This document shows, piece after piece, positions 24,177 through 37,363 of a stretch of DNA of 64,000 nucleotides (within the stretch, counting starts at the first letter, position 1; each line of letters starts with the position of its first letter). The notes below the pieces were generated by a model. It was not told where the DNA came from. It ran no database searches and saw only the letters and a program-made list of their open reading frames with translations. Made by a program: the position numbers and the translations under genes. Source of the stretch: Auanema rhodensis (taxonomy: Eukaryota > Nematoda > Chromadorea > Rhabditida > Rhabditidae); contig OZ059897.1 in assembly GCA_964057225.1 (NCBI GenBank), positions 16,678,001 to 16,742,000 of the forward strand. The letters run 5' to 3'.

Positions 24177-27100
24177 ATGACAGAAGTGGGACCTGTTGTC
24201 ATTAATTATGCAGATTTTTTCTGGGTAAGATCTTACTCTATTTGTGCTATGTGTGTATTTCCTTTGCAGGGAGATAAAAATCATGGCTTTCACATCTTAT
24301 ATGAGAACATGAAAAAAGGTGAGGAAGCTGTTAATGAGGTGGCTCAATTTGTTAAAGAGAGATTAACAGTAGAGGAAGAATATACCAAGTTATTAAATAG
24401 AACTGTCAATAGAGTATGTTCATGCGGATAACTAATTGTTTAAATGAAATTCTAAGTTTAGGTTGGATCTGTATTATCTAATGGAACTGCTATCGATACT
24501 GCTTGGTCTTTGACTAAAAGTACTTTTGAAATTTTACTAGATGTACAAACTATGATGGTTAAAAACTTACAGGTGAAAAATAATTACTCGTATAAAAGAA
24601 ATGTGCTTTTTTCAGGATCTTTCTAGGGAAGTTACTAAATATAAGGATGACGTTTCAAAAACAAGAAAAGAGGCAAAAAATCAAGCTATCGTTGATGCTG
24701 TTAATCTTATGCAGACAACTACCACATGTCTCCAAAAGGTATTGTACTTTGAAAAACGTAGAAATGATCAAATCGCTTTAGGCCAAAGAAACTTATCAAT
24801 CCCGAGTTACTGAACTAGATAAATTGAAAAAAGAAGCTAATCAAAATCCCAAGGAAATTAATAAAGCAGAAGCAAAGTTGTTGAAGGCGCGAGATGAATA
24901 TCGTGCTTATATTGATAAGTATGAGGTTGTTCGTCTGGATTTCGAAGAAAAGATGACCAATGCCTGTGAAGTTTTCCAAAATCACGACAAGTATTCATTG
25001 ACTTCTTTGAAAATATTTGAAATTTTGTTATAGATCTAACTTCACTATGCTTCACAGCTTTCTTGAACAGTACGCTACACACCACCAAGAAGCGTTCTGT
25101 AGTGCTCAACAGGTATTATAAAAATTTTTGAAGTTTACATTTTTTATTTGCTTCCCTCAGTTGTGTGGCCAATTGCGAGAGTCGCTACAACAGATAAAAA
25201 TTGATGATTTGCTCTCACAGTTCGTAAATGAAAAGGGAACTGGAACAGATAGGCCATGTTCGCAATAGGCTTCGTATATTATCACTAACTTCAATATTTC
25301 AGTACCTATTGCTATTGAGGAACTGGATGCTCTTGATGCTTTGCAAGTAGCTCCTAGTGTAACTATCATCCCTTCTGTGTCCATTACCAATCCCTCGTCT
25401 CTACAGGTATCTATATTTTTTCAATGTATATTAACTACTATTATTTGCCAGCCAAGTATGTCACATCCCCCAACTTCTATTGCTCCCACTGATTTCTTAA
25501 GCCTGGGTGAATTGGACAACTGGGCGAACTCCGAAAAAAAAAATACTGCAACTCAAGTAGTTTGACTATGCTATTTATAATATTTCAACGTTGTTGTAGA
25601 ATTCTCCTACTGATTCTCATAACAGTGACTCCACTGTTGGTGCTCCAGCATCTATTTTCTCCTCATCTTTAGGAGGAAGTGGACAGAAGAAACTGTCAAT
25701 GTTCTTACCTAAGCGGAAAAAAACAGTATCACAAAGTAGCATTGGCGATGATAGCGAAACAACGGGAGGTTTCACAAATTCAGCAAGATGAGCAAATTTA
25801 TATTTTTTATAGGATTATTCAAATTTCGGCAGAATAGAAGGTCGAAAAAATCAACTACTGATCTCACCGCAATTGATAGAGCTGAAGCATTAGGGTATGC
25901 ATTTCTGCTTTATAACACATCTTTCAAAGTATTCTCGTTTGATATTTGATTAGATATCGTTTATCGTTCTTCTCATCGGTATCCGTTTTCAAGGATTTCG
26001 CTTTCATTTTTGGTTCTCGCTATTAGTCCTTGCGGTTAACTAGAGAAAATATTCGATTGCTATGAAATAATATTTAATTTATAAACATTATTTTAAGAAT
26101 GGATGATGCGCATAGTACGGCAAGCAGTTCTAAGAGTGATGATAAGGTTTTAATTTTTTTTTTGTTTCATTCTTTTTTCTTTCTTAGCATCACAATGGAA
26201 CCATAACTCTATTAGATACACCTGTTAATAAACCTGTAATTGATGAAGAAGGATTTTCTATTCCACAAACAGATACTACTGAAAAAGAAGACACAAACTG
26301 GTCAAGTTGTAGTAGTGATGAGGAGGTTTATTCACTTTTTGAACTACTTTTCAATCTTTTTATTCTTACAGGATGAAAATGAAATGCAACAGTCAAAAAT
26401 TAGAGCAATTACTATCAAACCAGCAGAATCTGTTAAGACCATGAATGCTTCGGTTGATGAATTACGGGATGCCATTGGGCTCATTACTATTGGTCGTAGT
26501 AGTACATTTGAGAAGGTTTTTTAATTTTCTTTTTTCGCTCTTGACTTGTTATTGTTTTTAGGATCCTTGGGGTACTTTCAGTGGTAATAAACCCCCGATT
26601 TTCTCACAGTCTTTGTCCGGGGGTAGTCTAAAGCCTCTTCGACAAGCTCATACGGGAGATGGGAGATTTCGTTCTAACTTTAGTGGTAGGTTCTTAAATT
26701 ATTTTATGGCATCAATGTTTTTTTTTGCAGAATCTGAGTTTAGTCGTAGCAACGTACCGTTGAATTTTTCTGCTTCGTGTGGACCGGTTGCTGGAATGGC
26801 TAGAGCTCGTCCACGTAGTAATACTCCTACACATAATTCAACGTTTGCTTTGTCGTCTCAACAGTCTCTTTCTAATGTTAATAAGGTAAGAGTTTGGAAG
26901 CAGATTTTTCATAAAATGCTTATTTAGGAAATTAGTGTTAGCCAAGATTGGGGATCATCTTTTGCCATAAATAGCACGGGTTCTCAGCATTCTTTAGCAG
27001 AATCTTATTTCAATTTGTCTCAATCTACTGCAAATCTCATGCAGGTTTTTCTGAAAACTTACTTGTACATACTTTTATATATTTTCTTTTTTAGGCTACT

Positions 27101-28211
27101 ATAAGTGAGCAACGCGTTCCAATTGCTATGGCGGTTAATGAGTATGCTCATGTATGGTTCAAAGGCACGGATTTATCAAAGTAATTTCTGAATATCTCCT
27201 TTAATTTTTTAAGTTATTGTTTTAGTAAAACTCAGCGTAATTTTGGTACTGTCATGATATCGTTTGCTTCTTCATCTTTACCATTACTAACTGATGTTCA
27301 TAATGATATTGAACCTCTACAATTTTCTTTAAATAATGCTGCAGGTATCAAAGCTGTTCTTCCTAATAAACAGGTAAATTATATTCTTTACCTTTTCTTC
27401 ATATTATCAGAATGGTTATTTAAGCTTATACTTCCACCTTCCGCTAATACCTCTCCGGAATCTACTTCCTATACGTATATTTTTGATAAGTTAGGGCTAG
27501 CTAATTGGCTACTTAGTCAGCAAAAAGACAAACCATCGGCCCCATTCTACAATGCTGAGGTTTATTCCATTTATTTTTATGTAATTTTTTTTGTTTTGTT
27601 TTTTAGGTTTTACGATATGAACTACTTGAAAGTGTAGGCCAACCTCCGTTGCAATTGACCACTTATTGGAAATGTGAAGACTCACACACTGGTGAAAAGC
27701 TTAACACATTGTTCATCTATAATTTTTCTCTTTAGATTTACGTATAGACTACACACTTAATGAAGAGGTTGTTAATACCCTTCTCAACGTTTCGTTCACA
27801 ACTAAGATTTCTGCAAAAGTTTCAACTCTGAACTCCGATCCCACTGCTAGCTGGTATTTTGTTATGACTATTATTGTGCTAATATTTTTTCCAGGAATCC
27901 AGAAACTTCGGATCTTTCGTGGTCTATTACAGAAGTTTCAAAACATGGTGATTGTTCAGGTTCATTGAAAGCAAGATTACATCTACAGGATGGAGAAAAG
28001 GCAACTATACCTGCCCAAACTTATGCGCAATTCAATGTATGAATCTTATTTTCCAAAACAGTAAAATTTTTCTGTTGTTTAATTTCAGAGTGCTGATATT
28101 TTGTCCGGTGTGAATGTTGCTTTGGATTCATCTGATACCTATCATTTGTCAATGGTTCGAAGGAAGCTGTTATCAGGAAAATACTTTTGTGAACCTGAAG
28201 TTCGAAAGTAA
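24177..28211 (+). CDS. fcho-1: FCHo endocytic F-BAR / mu-homology-domain protein
   Basis: Twenty-four exons: 24177-24224, 24270-24413, 24462-24572, 24616-24738, 24782-24990, 25058-25112, 25161-25257, 25303-25406, 25452-25556, 25600-25768, 25813-25894, 26098-26146, 26188-26325, 26372-26515, 26562-26685, 26731-26885, 26928-27044, 27095-27180, 27226-27373, 27425-27559, 27607-27691, 27736-27853, 27895-28036, 28089-28211. They are phase-consistent and give about 936 aa, close to my memory of C. elegans FCHO-1. The N-terminal ~270 residues are an F-BAR domain (ADFFWGDKNHGFHILYENMK, coiled-coil helices). A Ser/Thr-rich linker follows. The last ~270 residues are a mu-homology domain (PIAMAVNEYAHVWFKG..., VLRYELL..., DLRIDYTLN, DLSWSI). 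FCHo proteins start clathrin-coated pits and activate AP2. Two sites are judgement calls: the GTTCGC donor after 25257, and the acceptor at 27424 (the nearer one at 27410 hits a stop). Confidence 0.9.
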
Positions 28212-29011
28212 AGTGCAATAAAATAAACTAATATGCGTTTTTCACATCTGTGAAATGTTCAAAATATTTATTTACCCTTTTTAAATTTGTTCGTATTGTT
28301 TCTTATTTAATTTGGTGCTAGGCATATTCAGATTTCTATTGTACAAATTATCCTTTTATCATGCATTTTTCTAATTTTTACTCAAATTTGTCTACATTTC
28401 GTACGAGTGCGTATTACCTATTTAAGCTTCTCACATTACGTAAGCACAATAACCCTGTGATATTTTTCTCATTGTTTGGATGATTGGATAATTGAAAAAA
28501 ATCTAATTTATTGATTTTTCTGAAGTCTTGTCAGGTTTATGCCTGCTTATTACCGTAGTGGGAATGTGATGATGTTATTGATTTAACTTGGATTTAATCA
28601 CAAATTTGAAACCTTTGTCATGTTACTACTGTTTGGCAAGGTGGCAAGGTGGTAAGAGAAGCAGAGACCGCGAGAGATTGTCCGGAACAAGTGAAATATT
28701 GATGCACAGACAGAGAGATGGGTGTGTGATTTGCGCTGAAAGAGCATGGCTAGAATTTGTTTGACGAAAATATGGCTGAACTACTGCAACATTTCTGTAT
28801 TTCTTTGTTGTTGAGTACTCGTTCATTAAGTTTTCAATTGACTGAAACTAATCGATGAAAGATGTTGGCGCGCATTTACTCTTACAAACAATTTTCCTTT
28901 CCTTTAGAAAATATATTTTGCTAGTGTACCACTTGGTGACAATGATATTGATAAGAGAACAGCATCATTTTCTCTCGTCATTGACTCTTCCTTATATTCT
29001 TTATTTTTAGA
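28212..29011. other. sod-1 upstream region
   Basis: Spacer of 0.8 kb after fcho-1, too long for a typical nematode operon junction. It holds two SKN-1-type WWTRTCAT matches (TTTATCAT at 28355-28362, TTTGTCAT at 28614-28621) and ends with a T-rich acceptor (tttttag, 29004-29010) one base before the sod-1 ATG. No exon was recognised. Confidence 0.5.
29005..29011 (+). promoter_or_regulatory. Probable spliced-leader acceptor of sod-1
   Basis: TTTTTAG followed by A and then the ATG at 29012 leaves a one-base 5' UTR, typical of SL trans-splicing. No cis donor is needed for the frame that starts here. Confidence 0.5.
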
Positions 29012-29814
29012 ATGTTTCTTCAAAACGCCTTCAATTCTTTTGTATCATATTTCCAGGTGCGAGGTGTGATACAAGTTGCCTGTTTTTTAATATTTTTTTA
29101 ATCTTAACTGTTTTTTTAATAACTAATTAGTTCATAACATCACTTTCCATTCAGCCTTCGGCATCAACAATTATGTCTAATCGCGCTGTTGCTGTTATCC
29201 GTGGAGATGTTGTCTCCGGAACTATTTGGTTCAAGCAAGTAAGGCATGCTTTTTGAATATTTAGATTATCATATTTTCTGCAGGATAAGGAGTCGGACCC
29301 ATGTGTTATCGAGGGAGAAGTTAAGGGCTTGACCCCTGGTCTTCACGGGTTCCATGTTCATCAATATGGTGATTCTACTAACGGTTGCCTCTCCGCTGGA
29401 CCTCACTTTAACCCATTCGGAAAGACCCATGGAGGACCAAATGTATTTTCTAATATAAAAAATTGGACTATTTTTATTTGTCGTAGGAGGCCGTTCGCCA
29501 CGTTGGTGATTTGGGAAATATTGAAGCTGGAGCTGATGGAGTAGCCAAGTTCACCATCACCGATGAACAAGTTAAAATTCACGGCGTCAATACAGTCATT
29601 GGCAGATCTCTTGTTTGTCATGCTGGCACAGATGATCTTGGTATTTCTTCACTATAGTTTCTTTTTCTAGTTTTATCTATTGTCATCAAAAACATTTCGT
29701 AATATTCGTTTTTCAGGTAAGGGAGTCGGTGATAAGGCTGAAGAGTCTTTGAAAACTGGAAACGCCGGAGCACGTGTTGCTTGCGGTGTTATTGCCATTG
29801 CTGCACCTCAATGA
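29012..29814 (+). CDS. sod-1: Cu/Zn superoxide dismutase with N-terminal extension
   Basis: Five exons: 29012-29056, 29155-29238, 29284-29442, 29487-29640, 29717-29814; 179 aa. It converts superoxide to peroxide and oxygen in the cytosol. Copper ligands H67, H69, H84 and H141 and zinc ligands H84, H92, H101 and D104 are all present ([46 protein letters not shown]). The disulfide pair C78/C170 and the guiding R167 (GARVACGV) are also there. The first 21 residues ([15 protein letters not shown] plus six more) precede a second in-frame MSNRAVAV at 29173. C. elegans SOD-1 has the same two-start layout with a short hydrophobic extension ahead of MSNRAV, which supports orthology and suggests two isoforms. 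The +1 neighbour is fcho-1; it converges with etr-1. Confidence 0.97.
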
Positions 29815-30753
29815 CTACTACGATATGATAAGCCGTCAAGTTCTTTATAAAAAAACATAAAAAGTTTCGTTTTAATAATTAGTTTAATGAATAAATTTAA
29901 TTAAATGAATGTATTTCAATATTTACTATGTATCTAGTATTTACAACAATTTAAATATTTTTTTGATAATCTTTGATAATATAAGTATGGCTAAATTTTG
30001 ACATTGGCACTAGAATTTGAAAATGGCACGCAGAAACCCGTAATTCTTTCTTCCCTTTTCGGCTGTAATAATGCAATAGTTTCAAAGGAGTCCTTACGTA
30101 GATCCTGAAAAAAGAGTATTGATTCAAGGACTTCAAAAAATCCATAAATATAACACTAACAACACATAACATTCAAAACAACCAAGTACACATTATTCTT
30201 CATTAAAATTTGGTGCCAATTATAAACAGTAATGTTTTGTACATACACAAAATTTGAAAATGAAAAATGGCGAATATAGTTAAATTAAAAGCGGAAGGCA
30301 AGATTATAGCTTAAGTAATGATGGCAGCAGATACTATATAGCATAAATTCTTAATGTTAAAAGTTTTATATTATCTATTCTGGCAAGAACATGGGCTATG
30401 ACCAAAACTAAATACAAAAAATACTGGATCAAATAAAATCTCGACATCTATAAGATGCCAAATAAGAAAAAACAGACAAACTAATAAAAAAATAGAAAAA
30501 AAACGAAAAAAGCTACCAGTATAACCGAATATAAATCAAAGGCACTGAGTGTGGAAGATGCACGAACATAAAGTCCGCAGGCAGGCGAGTATAAGAAAAT
30601 TTGACAGATAAGGACCATAAAACAAGAGTGCAGTACTTATTCTATACGACACCTACAACGACTACAACAACATTCAGACACATAACTTCTAAAGACTCTT
30701 AAAACAATTTTTGGACGACAAGAAGCGCAGCCATGCAACACTTCACGAACCGT
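29815..30753. other. Convergent 3' UTR region of sod-1 and etr-1
   Basis: Holds AATAAA-type signals just after sod-1 (around 29889) and what is probably a long etr-1 3' UTR on the minus strand. No coding potential was recognised. Confidence 0.55.
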
Positions 30754-33700
30754 TTAATTTACTTTAGTATATGGGTGGGTTCGCTTGTTTTTCAATTGAA
30801 CTTTTAATCTCTTAGAGCCTATCTGAAAACCATTCATAGCTGCAATAGCGTTCTGTGCACTAAGAGCATTATCATATGATACAAAACCTGAAATAGTAAT
30901 ACGATGAAGGAATAAAATAAAGAAAGCTTACCAAAACATTTAGATAAATTTGTAACTTTGTCTATAAATACTTTAGCTGATAACACATTGCCAAACGGTG
31001 AGAATGTGCTCATTAAGTCAGAATCACCAAAATCCTGAACGAAAGCCAATAAAATTGTTATTAATTGTAAAAAAAACCTGAGGTAGATGATATATAAACA
31101 GATTAGAACCATCGGGCCCTTTCACGTCTCCGTTTCCCACACCAGCAGAAGATGCAGTTTGAACAGCAATATTTGGGTTTATTGTTGTTACTAAATTTGT
31201 TAATTTTAAAAAAATTCATTAACTGACTTTTAAAACAAACTCAAAAAATATTTCTTTTTTTTTTAAAGAGAAATATAAATTTCTTTTGATGTTCTCATAA
31301 AATTAGTGAAGCAACAGATGTGTTGGACATATTTGTTGGGAACAATTTCTTTTTCTCTTTTCGATATTCTTTTATCTGGTTTATGTAGAAGAATAGCAAT
31401 AATACTCACAAGCATATTGTTGGATGGCTTGTTGCAAAGGATCTATTGCTGTGGCACTTTGGCCCAGATGGGCGGCAATAGTCGGAGTGGTAGTAGCAAC
31501 AGGAGAAGCTGTTTTTAGACCATTCTGAGATAACACGCCTAGAAATAAATATTATAAATATAAATCCAAATTTAAATAGTGAAATACCTCCAGCTGTTTG
31601 GTAAATAGGATTATGCACAGCATAAGCATTAGCGCCAGTAGTTGTAGCAGCTACAACATGAGCTCCCTGATATGATTGATAAGCAATATCTAAAAGGAAA
31701 CATTACTACGTAAACTACAAAACAATTAAACTCACTATTTGCCTGTGTCTGTTCTTGGGTTACAACGGCAGCAGCAGCGGCGGCTTGCTGTTGTTGTTGC
31801 TGTTGGTTGAGCAAGGCTAGCATTTGCTGTTGCTGTTGAGCTAGATGTACTTGTTGTAACTGGGCAAGCGCATCTATGCCTTGCGGTTGGCTCTGTTGCA
31901 ATAAAGCAGCTGAAAAAAAAAGTAAGAAAATGGAAATTTATTATGGATAGAGCATGCTTATCCATACTATAAAAATATTATTTAGAAACAGAAGGCACGC
32001 GGTAGAAATATTTCTGGTCAGAAAACTACAGGTCATGCTATACTAGCGAAACACTAATGATAGAAGTAACAAAAAGCAACGAAGAACTGAAGAAAGATGG
32101 TCACAGAACCAGCACGACACCAGAAGTATTAACCAAAACTGCCAACAATATACCTAATTGCGGTAGCAAGCTCTGAAGTGACGATGAATTGCCACAACCC
32201 TGGGATTGATTAGCTGGCACAGAGTTAATGGAGGAACTATTTTCTCTGTCAGACAGCTTACCCAGAGCAGACAGTACTAAAAGTTGCAACTCTCAACTAA
32301 CGAAAGGCTTTTTACAGTCTTTTCCAGAAACTTTTAAAACAGAACTTTACTCACCGCTCCCAAGCAATCCTAAAACATTTTGCTGCTGACTATTCGGTTG
32401 TAATAAAGCGGCGATAGCGGTCAATGTTTGTAAATTTATTCCACTGCCGTTTAACTTTAAAAAAAAAATTAAAACAAAAAGAAAAACAAAATTCGAACCT
32501 GCTGCAAAATATTGGTTTGTCCAGTAGCTGGAGGAGTAGTGGCAGCTGATCCGGTGACTTTACCTTTACCATCTTTATCTCTCTGTGTGTCAGCGAACTT
32601 CACAACTAATGGAGCAGTGCAACCCTGAAGTATAGGCGATCAAAGGCGGAAACATATTTTTCTAAGCGAATTATGAAAATTATGCAGCTCATGCAAGATT
32701 AACAATGAAGCTAGAAATTAAAATAACTTTCACAATTCGCCATTAAAAAAATTGAATATGAATACTAGAAAGGACAAAAAAAACATAAAAAAGCATAAAA
32801 TATACATTAATGATCTTTTAAAAGAGCTAAACAGAGAGAAACAAGAGACACTACCTCCATAGTTTGTGAATGATGCATTTCCTTCGTGGCATTAATGGCA
32901 CAATTACGTGTAGCAAACGTGACAAAGGCACATCCTGAAACAATCGACGCTGACATGGACATCAACTACAAAGAAACATTTGTAGGCAAATTTTCTATTA
33001 ACAGACTAAAATTATCAAAGCACGATATGAATTGGTAATTCTTCAGAGCCAAAATAGTTTTAAGGTGGTATGGCTGTCTCCAAACAAGCAATGTACATAT
33101 ATGGCGTGACAATTACAAGCTTGAATTATACAGAACACAGAAATAAAAATTTCAACATCTAGGAACTAATGATTATAAGCCATATTCACAAAAATTATGT
33201 TGAAAAAAATTGCTGAGATAGTGAAAAAGAAGAGCTATGAATTGCATCTTAGCCATTGAAAAGAAACATAATATTGAATTGAAATCAAAACATCCTAATA
33301 TGAAATTAGGATCATTTCTTTTTGAATTTCACGCACATATAACATGCATAATTTTTACATTTAGGGGGTGAACGTTGCTAAACATAAAAGTGGAATAGAA
33401 TAGACTTACCTCTGCTTCTGTTGTCAGCATCTCTTAAAACACTGCAATCTTCAATGTGTCCAAATCTAGCAAATAATGCCCGCACATCATCTTCAGTATG
33501 CTTTTTAGATAATTGACCGACAAACAATTTCCTCTCTGAATTTGATTAAATTAGATAGTATTAAGAAAGTGTGAAATACCATTTCTATTTTCAGTATCAG
33601 CAGGTTTCATTTGAACAGGATGATGCATCCCTTCAATAACTTCGATATTATGAAGAGCAGCTTGAGCGGAAATCGCATCTTTTCTATGAAAATATGTCAC

Positions 33701-36700
33701 AAAACAACATCCTAAAAGTAATAAAAATAAAAGAATAATAGATATACAAGCACCTCTACTGCTTTGTGAAGCTTTATCTCTCAAAATATTAAGAGAATAA
33801 ACTGGACCATACTTTTCAAACAATTTTCTACATTCGGGTTCATTCCAATGACGAGGGATCTGAAATGAGTGAAAATATAGAAAACATTTATCACTTCTTT
33901 GACTAATTGAGGAATTGTATTGTCTTCCCTTATGACCAAAGACAACCTAACAAGGAGCCCAGCATTAATTCTCTCTTTTGAAACGGGTAGCTTAACATAA
34001 ATTCATGAAAGAGGCCATGGCTTATATGCAAAGAGCCAAACCAAAGGACTTAGTTGAGTCTCACACGAAACCAATCATAAGCTTCCTTCAGCTCACACAA
34101 AAATACCCAAAAGACTAATTCAATGTGAGAAAATTATTATATACAGCTATCCTTCAGCCGCCAACCATATTTTGAAGTAAAGTACATTAGTTTTTCACAA
34201 ACCCGAGAGCGATGCTATTTCAATCCCTCCAGACTTGTTATAACTTGACCCAGTTGTCGTTGACTACGTTGTCACGATGCGGATTGGGGCATCACTTGAC
34301 CTTATTTCTGATCAATCGTATTCTTCAAGGACAACCTTTTACTACTATCAATACTGTTAAGATGTCCAGCTAGTTGTACAATGATAACTAGCACAAAACT
34401 CAAAATCATATATATTCTCGAAACGGTTATGACAATTTTTTTTGCGTAAGCTATAAATCTAAGTTATAGCATATGCACAAAAAGACCGCGCCAGATATTT
34501 TAGTGAACAGAATTGTGCTCTCCCTCTATGCTTCTCTTTTCTCTTTCCCTCCGTAATGTTGTAATAAGAATGGCTTTCAAAGACACGAAACGTAAACCAG
34601 TAGTAAAGAAGATATTTGTACCGAAAAATGTGGAATAAGCTCGTTTTTCATTGAAACAAATGCTGTGGATAAACGAGGAATAGTAGTTTATCCGTTTTGA
34701 TATTGAAAAAAATTAAACGAAACAACCAATACAAATAAGGTAGACCAGTAGTAATTAGATTACAATTCACAAACTGGAATGGATTTAAGAGAATGAACCA
34801 CAAATGAGATTCTTCTAGGAAGCTCTCTCAGCCAAAAATAAAAAAACGGAATGTAGGTTTACTAGTAGAGCAAACTTAAAAGTTGAAAATGCTAACCTGG
34901 CCTACAAACATCTTGATTGTATCCGGATCCGGTTCGGTAGAGCTTGGCTTTGCCTCTTCCATATCTTTCTGAAAATACTTACTGTGTAAAAATAAAATAG
35001 AATAGATCGTGAGTATGTATAGATATATGTAGAGAAAGAAAGATTCCACGTTTATGTTGTGAAGTTTGCCTTAAATGGAAGCCGGCTGCAGACCTACGTC
35101 CCTTAGGACTTGTAATGGCTACGCAATAATAGAAACCGCTGTTCGCGGAATGTGAGAGGACAAAACTAAGGAAGATGTTTCTCCTACTGCGCAAAACTCC
35201 GCCTCAACAGCTGGCACCCTAACACCAGGCACAAAACTTTTCAATGGATAATAGAATAATCGATTGGTTAAAAGGTCTACTGAAACAACAAATCAGTCTT
35301 ATGAAAAAACTGACAGAGCCTGAAGGTAAAACTGAATAAGAAAAAAATCGAATATTAGAGACTACCCTGCAAAAGATTACAAATTGAATAAAAGATTGCC
35401 GGGACCAGCAAAAAGAGATAGGTAGATGATAGACAAGGTGGGGCTGTGCTAAAGGACAATCAACTGGAGAAGCATTGCCTACAAATTACCAAATAGAAAA
35501 ATTGAGTAGTACAAGTACTCCGTTTAGGGCAAGCCGAAATAAAATCAGTTAGGATGAGATCTAATGCGCGGATGCGAGTGCATTGAACAAATTAGGAAGC
35601 TACAACGGAAGAATGAAGAGGGTGGAGAAGAGACGTAACAAAATAGATTTTCACAAAGAAATAGGACTATTGACCTATGAAGCCATACGTATGATACAAC
35701 AGAAGTTGAAAACGGCTTAAGGAGACGGCCATATCTACATGAAAAGGCAGAAAAACGGGGGCAAGAGAACCAACATCATAAAGCCAAGGAATCATGATTC
35801 TTGGTATTCAGATAGTAAAAACGACTCAATAGTACTAAATCGTATTATTCGCTCCCATGCTCTGGGCATACTTAAAAGGCTACACCGCTAGTTAGTTAAG
35901 AAATCGACGACAGAAATGACAGGTTAGGGAATATGGGATTAAGAAAGAAGATACACAGGTCATCGATAGTAGTCGATAAAAAACCTGAAAGCTATCAAAT
36001 TTGTGGAAAGCAGTACAATGCATTAAACTAATGATCATGATCATGATGATGACTGGGATCACTACCAAATAATTTCGACAAAATGAATACAAGGGATAGA
36101 AAGAGTTTATGGTGGCAGATCAGAAAATGGTAAACCAGCCAGGTGCGAAGGGTAAAGGCACGTTATGACTGTGTTGCTTATACCAAAAAAAACTATAATG
36201 AGCATAAAAACACATCAGTCCAGAAAAATGAGAAAAGGATGGAATGGTATCCTTGTATGAAATGACATCGTAGGCGAAGAGAAGAACATTAGAGACGCAG
36301 AGGGGACGATATAAACGGGAGACATAAGCGACCCCTCAGATGTTAGATAACGTCAATCAATACTCAATCAGAATAAAGAAAGTTACATCTCGATATGTAT
36401 ATAGTACAATATTGATATTTTTTAATGAAATGCTCCAATTAATAAACGCGTATTCGTAATTGAATTTAGCATACAAAAAGCCGGCGCACACAAACAACGA
36501 AATCTCAGCTGATGCAAAATATTGCGGACCTAGGAGAATTTCAATGCATATCGTCGCATCATAGAATTGAAAGAATGGATAAGGAACACAGTTTTACACA
36601 TTTACTTTGACCTAAGAAAGAGAAGATAACAGTTCTGAGGATGGATTAAATAGAAATTAGAAAAGCAAATAGAAAGAAAAACATAATGTAGGGCTGGATT

Positions 36701-37363
36701 AGACTTGCATATTTATGGTATTTAGGGTGAATGTAGTGACGATCAAAACTGATTTCAGTGGCGCTCTGTACAGACGCCTACAGAAAAGTATCGACAACTA
36801 GTCTTATGATGGCCCAAAGACTAGTTATATTGTAGACAATTATAACTATTCCTCCCATTAGGAAAAAGAAAGAATTTCGGAGACTAAAGAAGAATTTCTT
36901 TCCTATATATTTTATAACATAACTATTTTTATAATATATGACTGTAGGAAGAATAGTCACATATAACGTATATAGATGAGAAGAATTTCATGCTTCTATC
37001 AATATTACGATTATTCATGTTACAGTGTTGTATAGTAAAAATACGGCCTATTCTTGTATAGAGGAGCATCTCTTCAACAAAAGAGAAAGGAGAAACATGG
37101 CTAAAACCTATAAACGAAAAATGTTCACTTTCTTTTTTTAGAAATGATGAAAAATTATGATTTACAACAAGGAAACATGAATAAAATAGGACTACGGTTT
37201 TGTAATCAAGAATTATGTCATTTCACAATCAAATAAGGGGAACAAAATAAAAGATGGAATGAGAAAGAAGCAAAGTGAATCAAAATGTATAAAATAGAAG
37301 ACTAACCATTTTCCCAAGTATAACGGCATTTGCCTCGTCAAGGTTAGTAAGAGCGAATTCCAT
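30754..37363 (-). CDS. etr-1: CELF/Bruno-family RNA-binding protein (ETR-1)
   Basis: Fifteen minus-strand exons: 37363-37307, 34968-34897, 33859-33754, 33711-33580, 33535-33410, 32934-32855, 32624-32499, 32454-32355, 32276-32154, 31909-31736, 31689-31588, 31538-31410, 31190-31078, 31034-30932, 30887-30754. Phases agree; 558 aa. Three RRMs: RRM1 ~36-118 (KMFVGQIPRHWN..., GCCFVTY), RRM2 ~124-204 ([24 protein letters not shown]), RRM3 ~473-551 ([28 protein letters not shown]). They are separated by a long Leu/Gln/Ala-rich linker with a poly-Q run then poly-A around 331-353. The signature [18 protein letters not shown] ties it to CELF1/2-type ETR-1 and not UNC-75. CELF proteins control splicing, decay and translation; ETR-1 acts in muscle. 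Exon 2 contains an ATG behind a 2.3-kb intron, so a second promoter is likely. Confidence 0.95.
34969..37306 (-). other. First intron of etr-1 (2.3 kb)
   Basis: Large intron between the start exon and the exon carrying [10 protein letters not shown]. It is less AT-rich than most introns here, with many short non-overlapping frames but no exon I can support on either strand and no transposon ends or coding remnant. Enhancers or an alternative first exon may lie in it. Confidence 0.5.

Noticed and set aside
24177-29814. Operon of fcho-1 and sod-1
   Set aside because: Same strand, but the 0.8-kb spacer is much longer than the ~100-base gaps typical of nematode operons.
34969-37306. Transposon remnant in the etr-1 first intron
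   Set aside because: The intron is compositionally different from others, but no terminal inverted repeats, target duplications or transposase/reverse-transcriptase motifs were seen.
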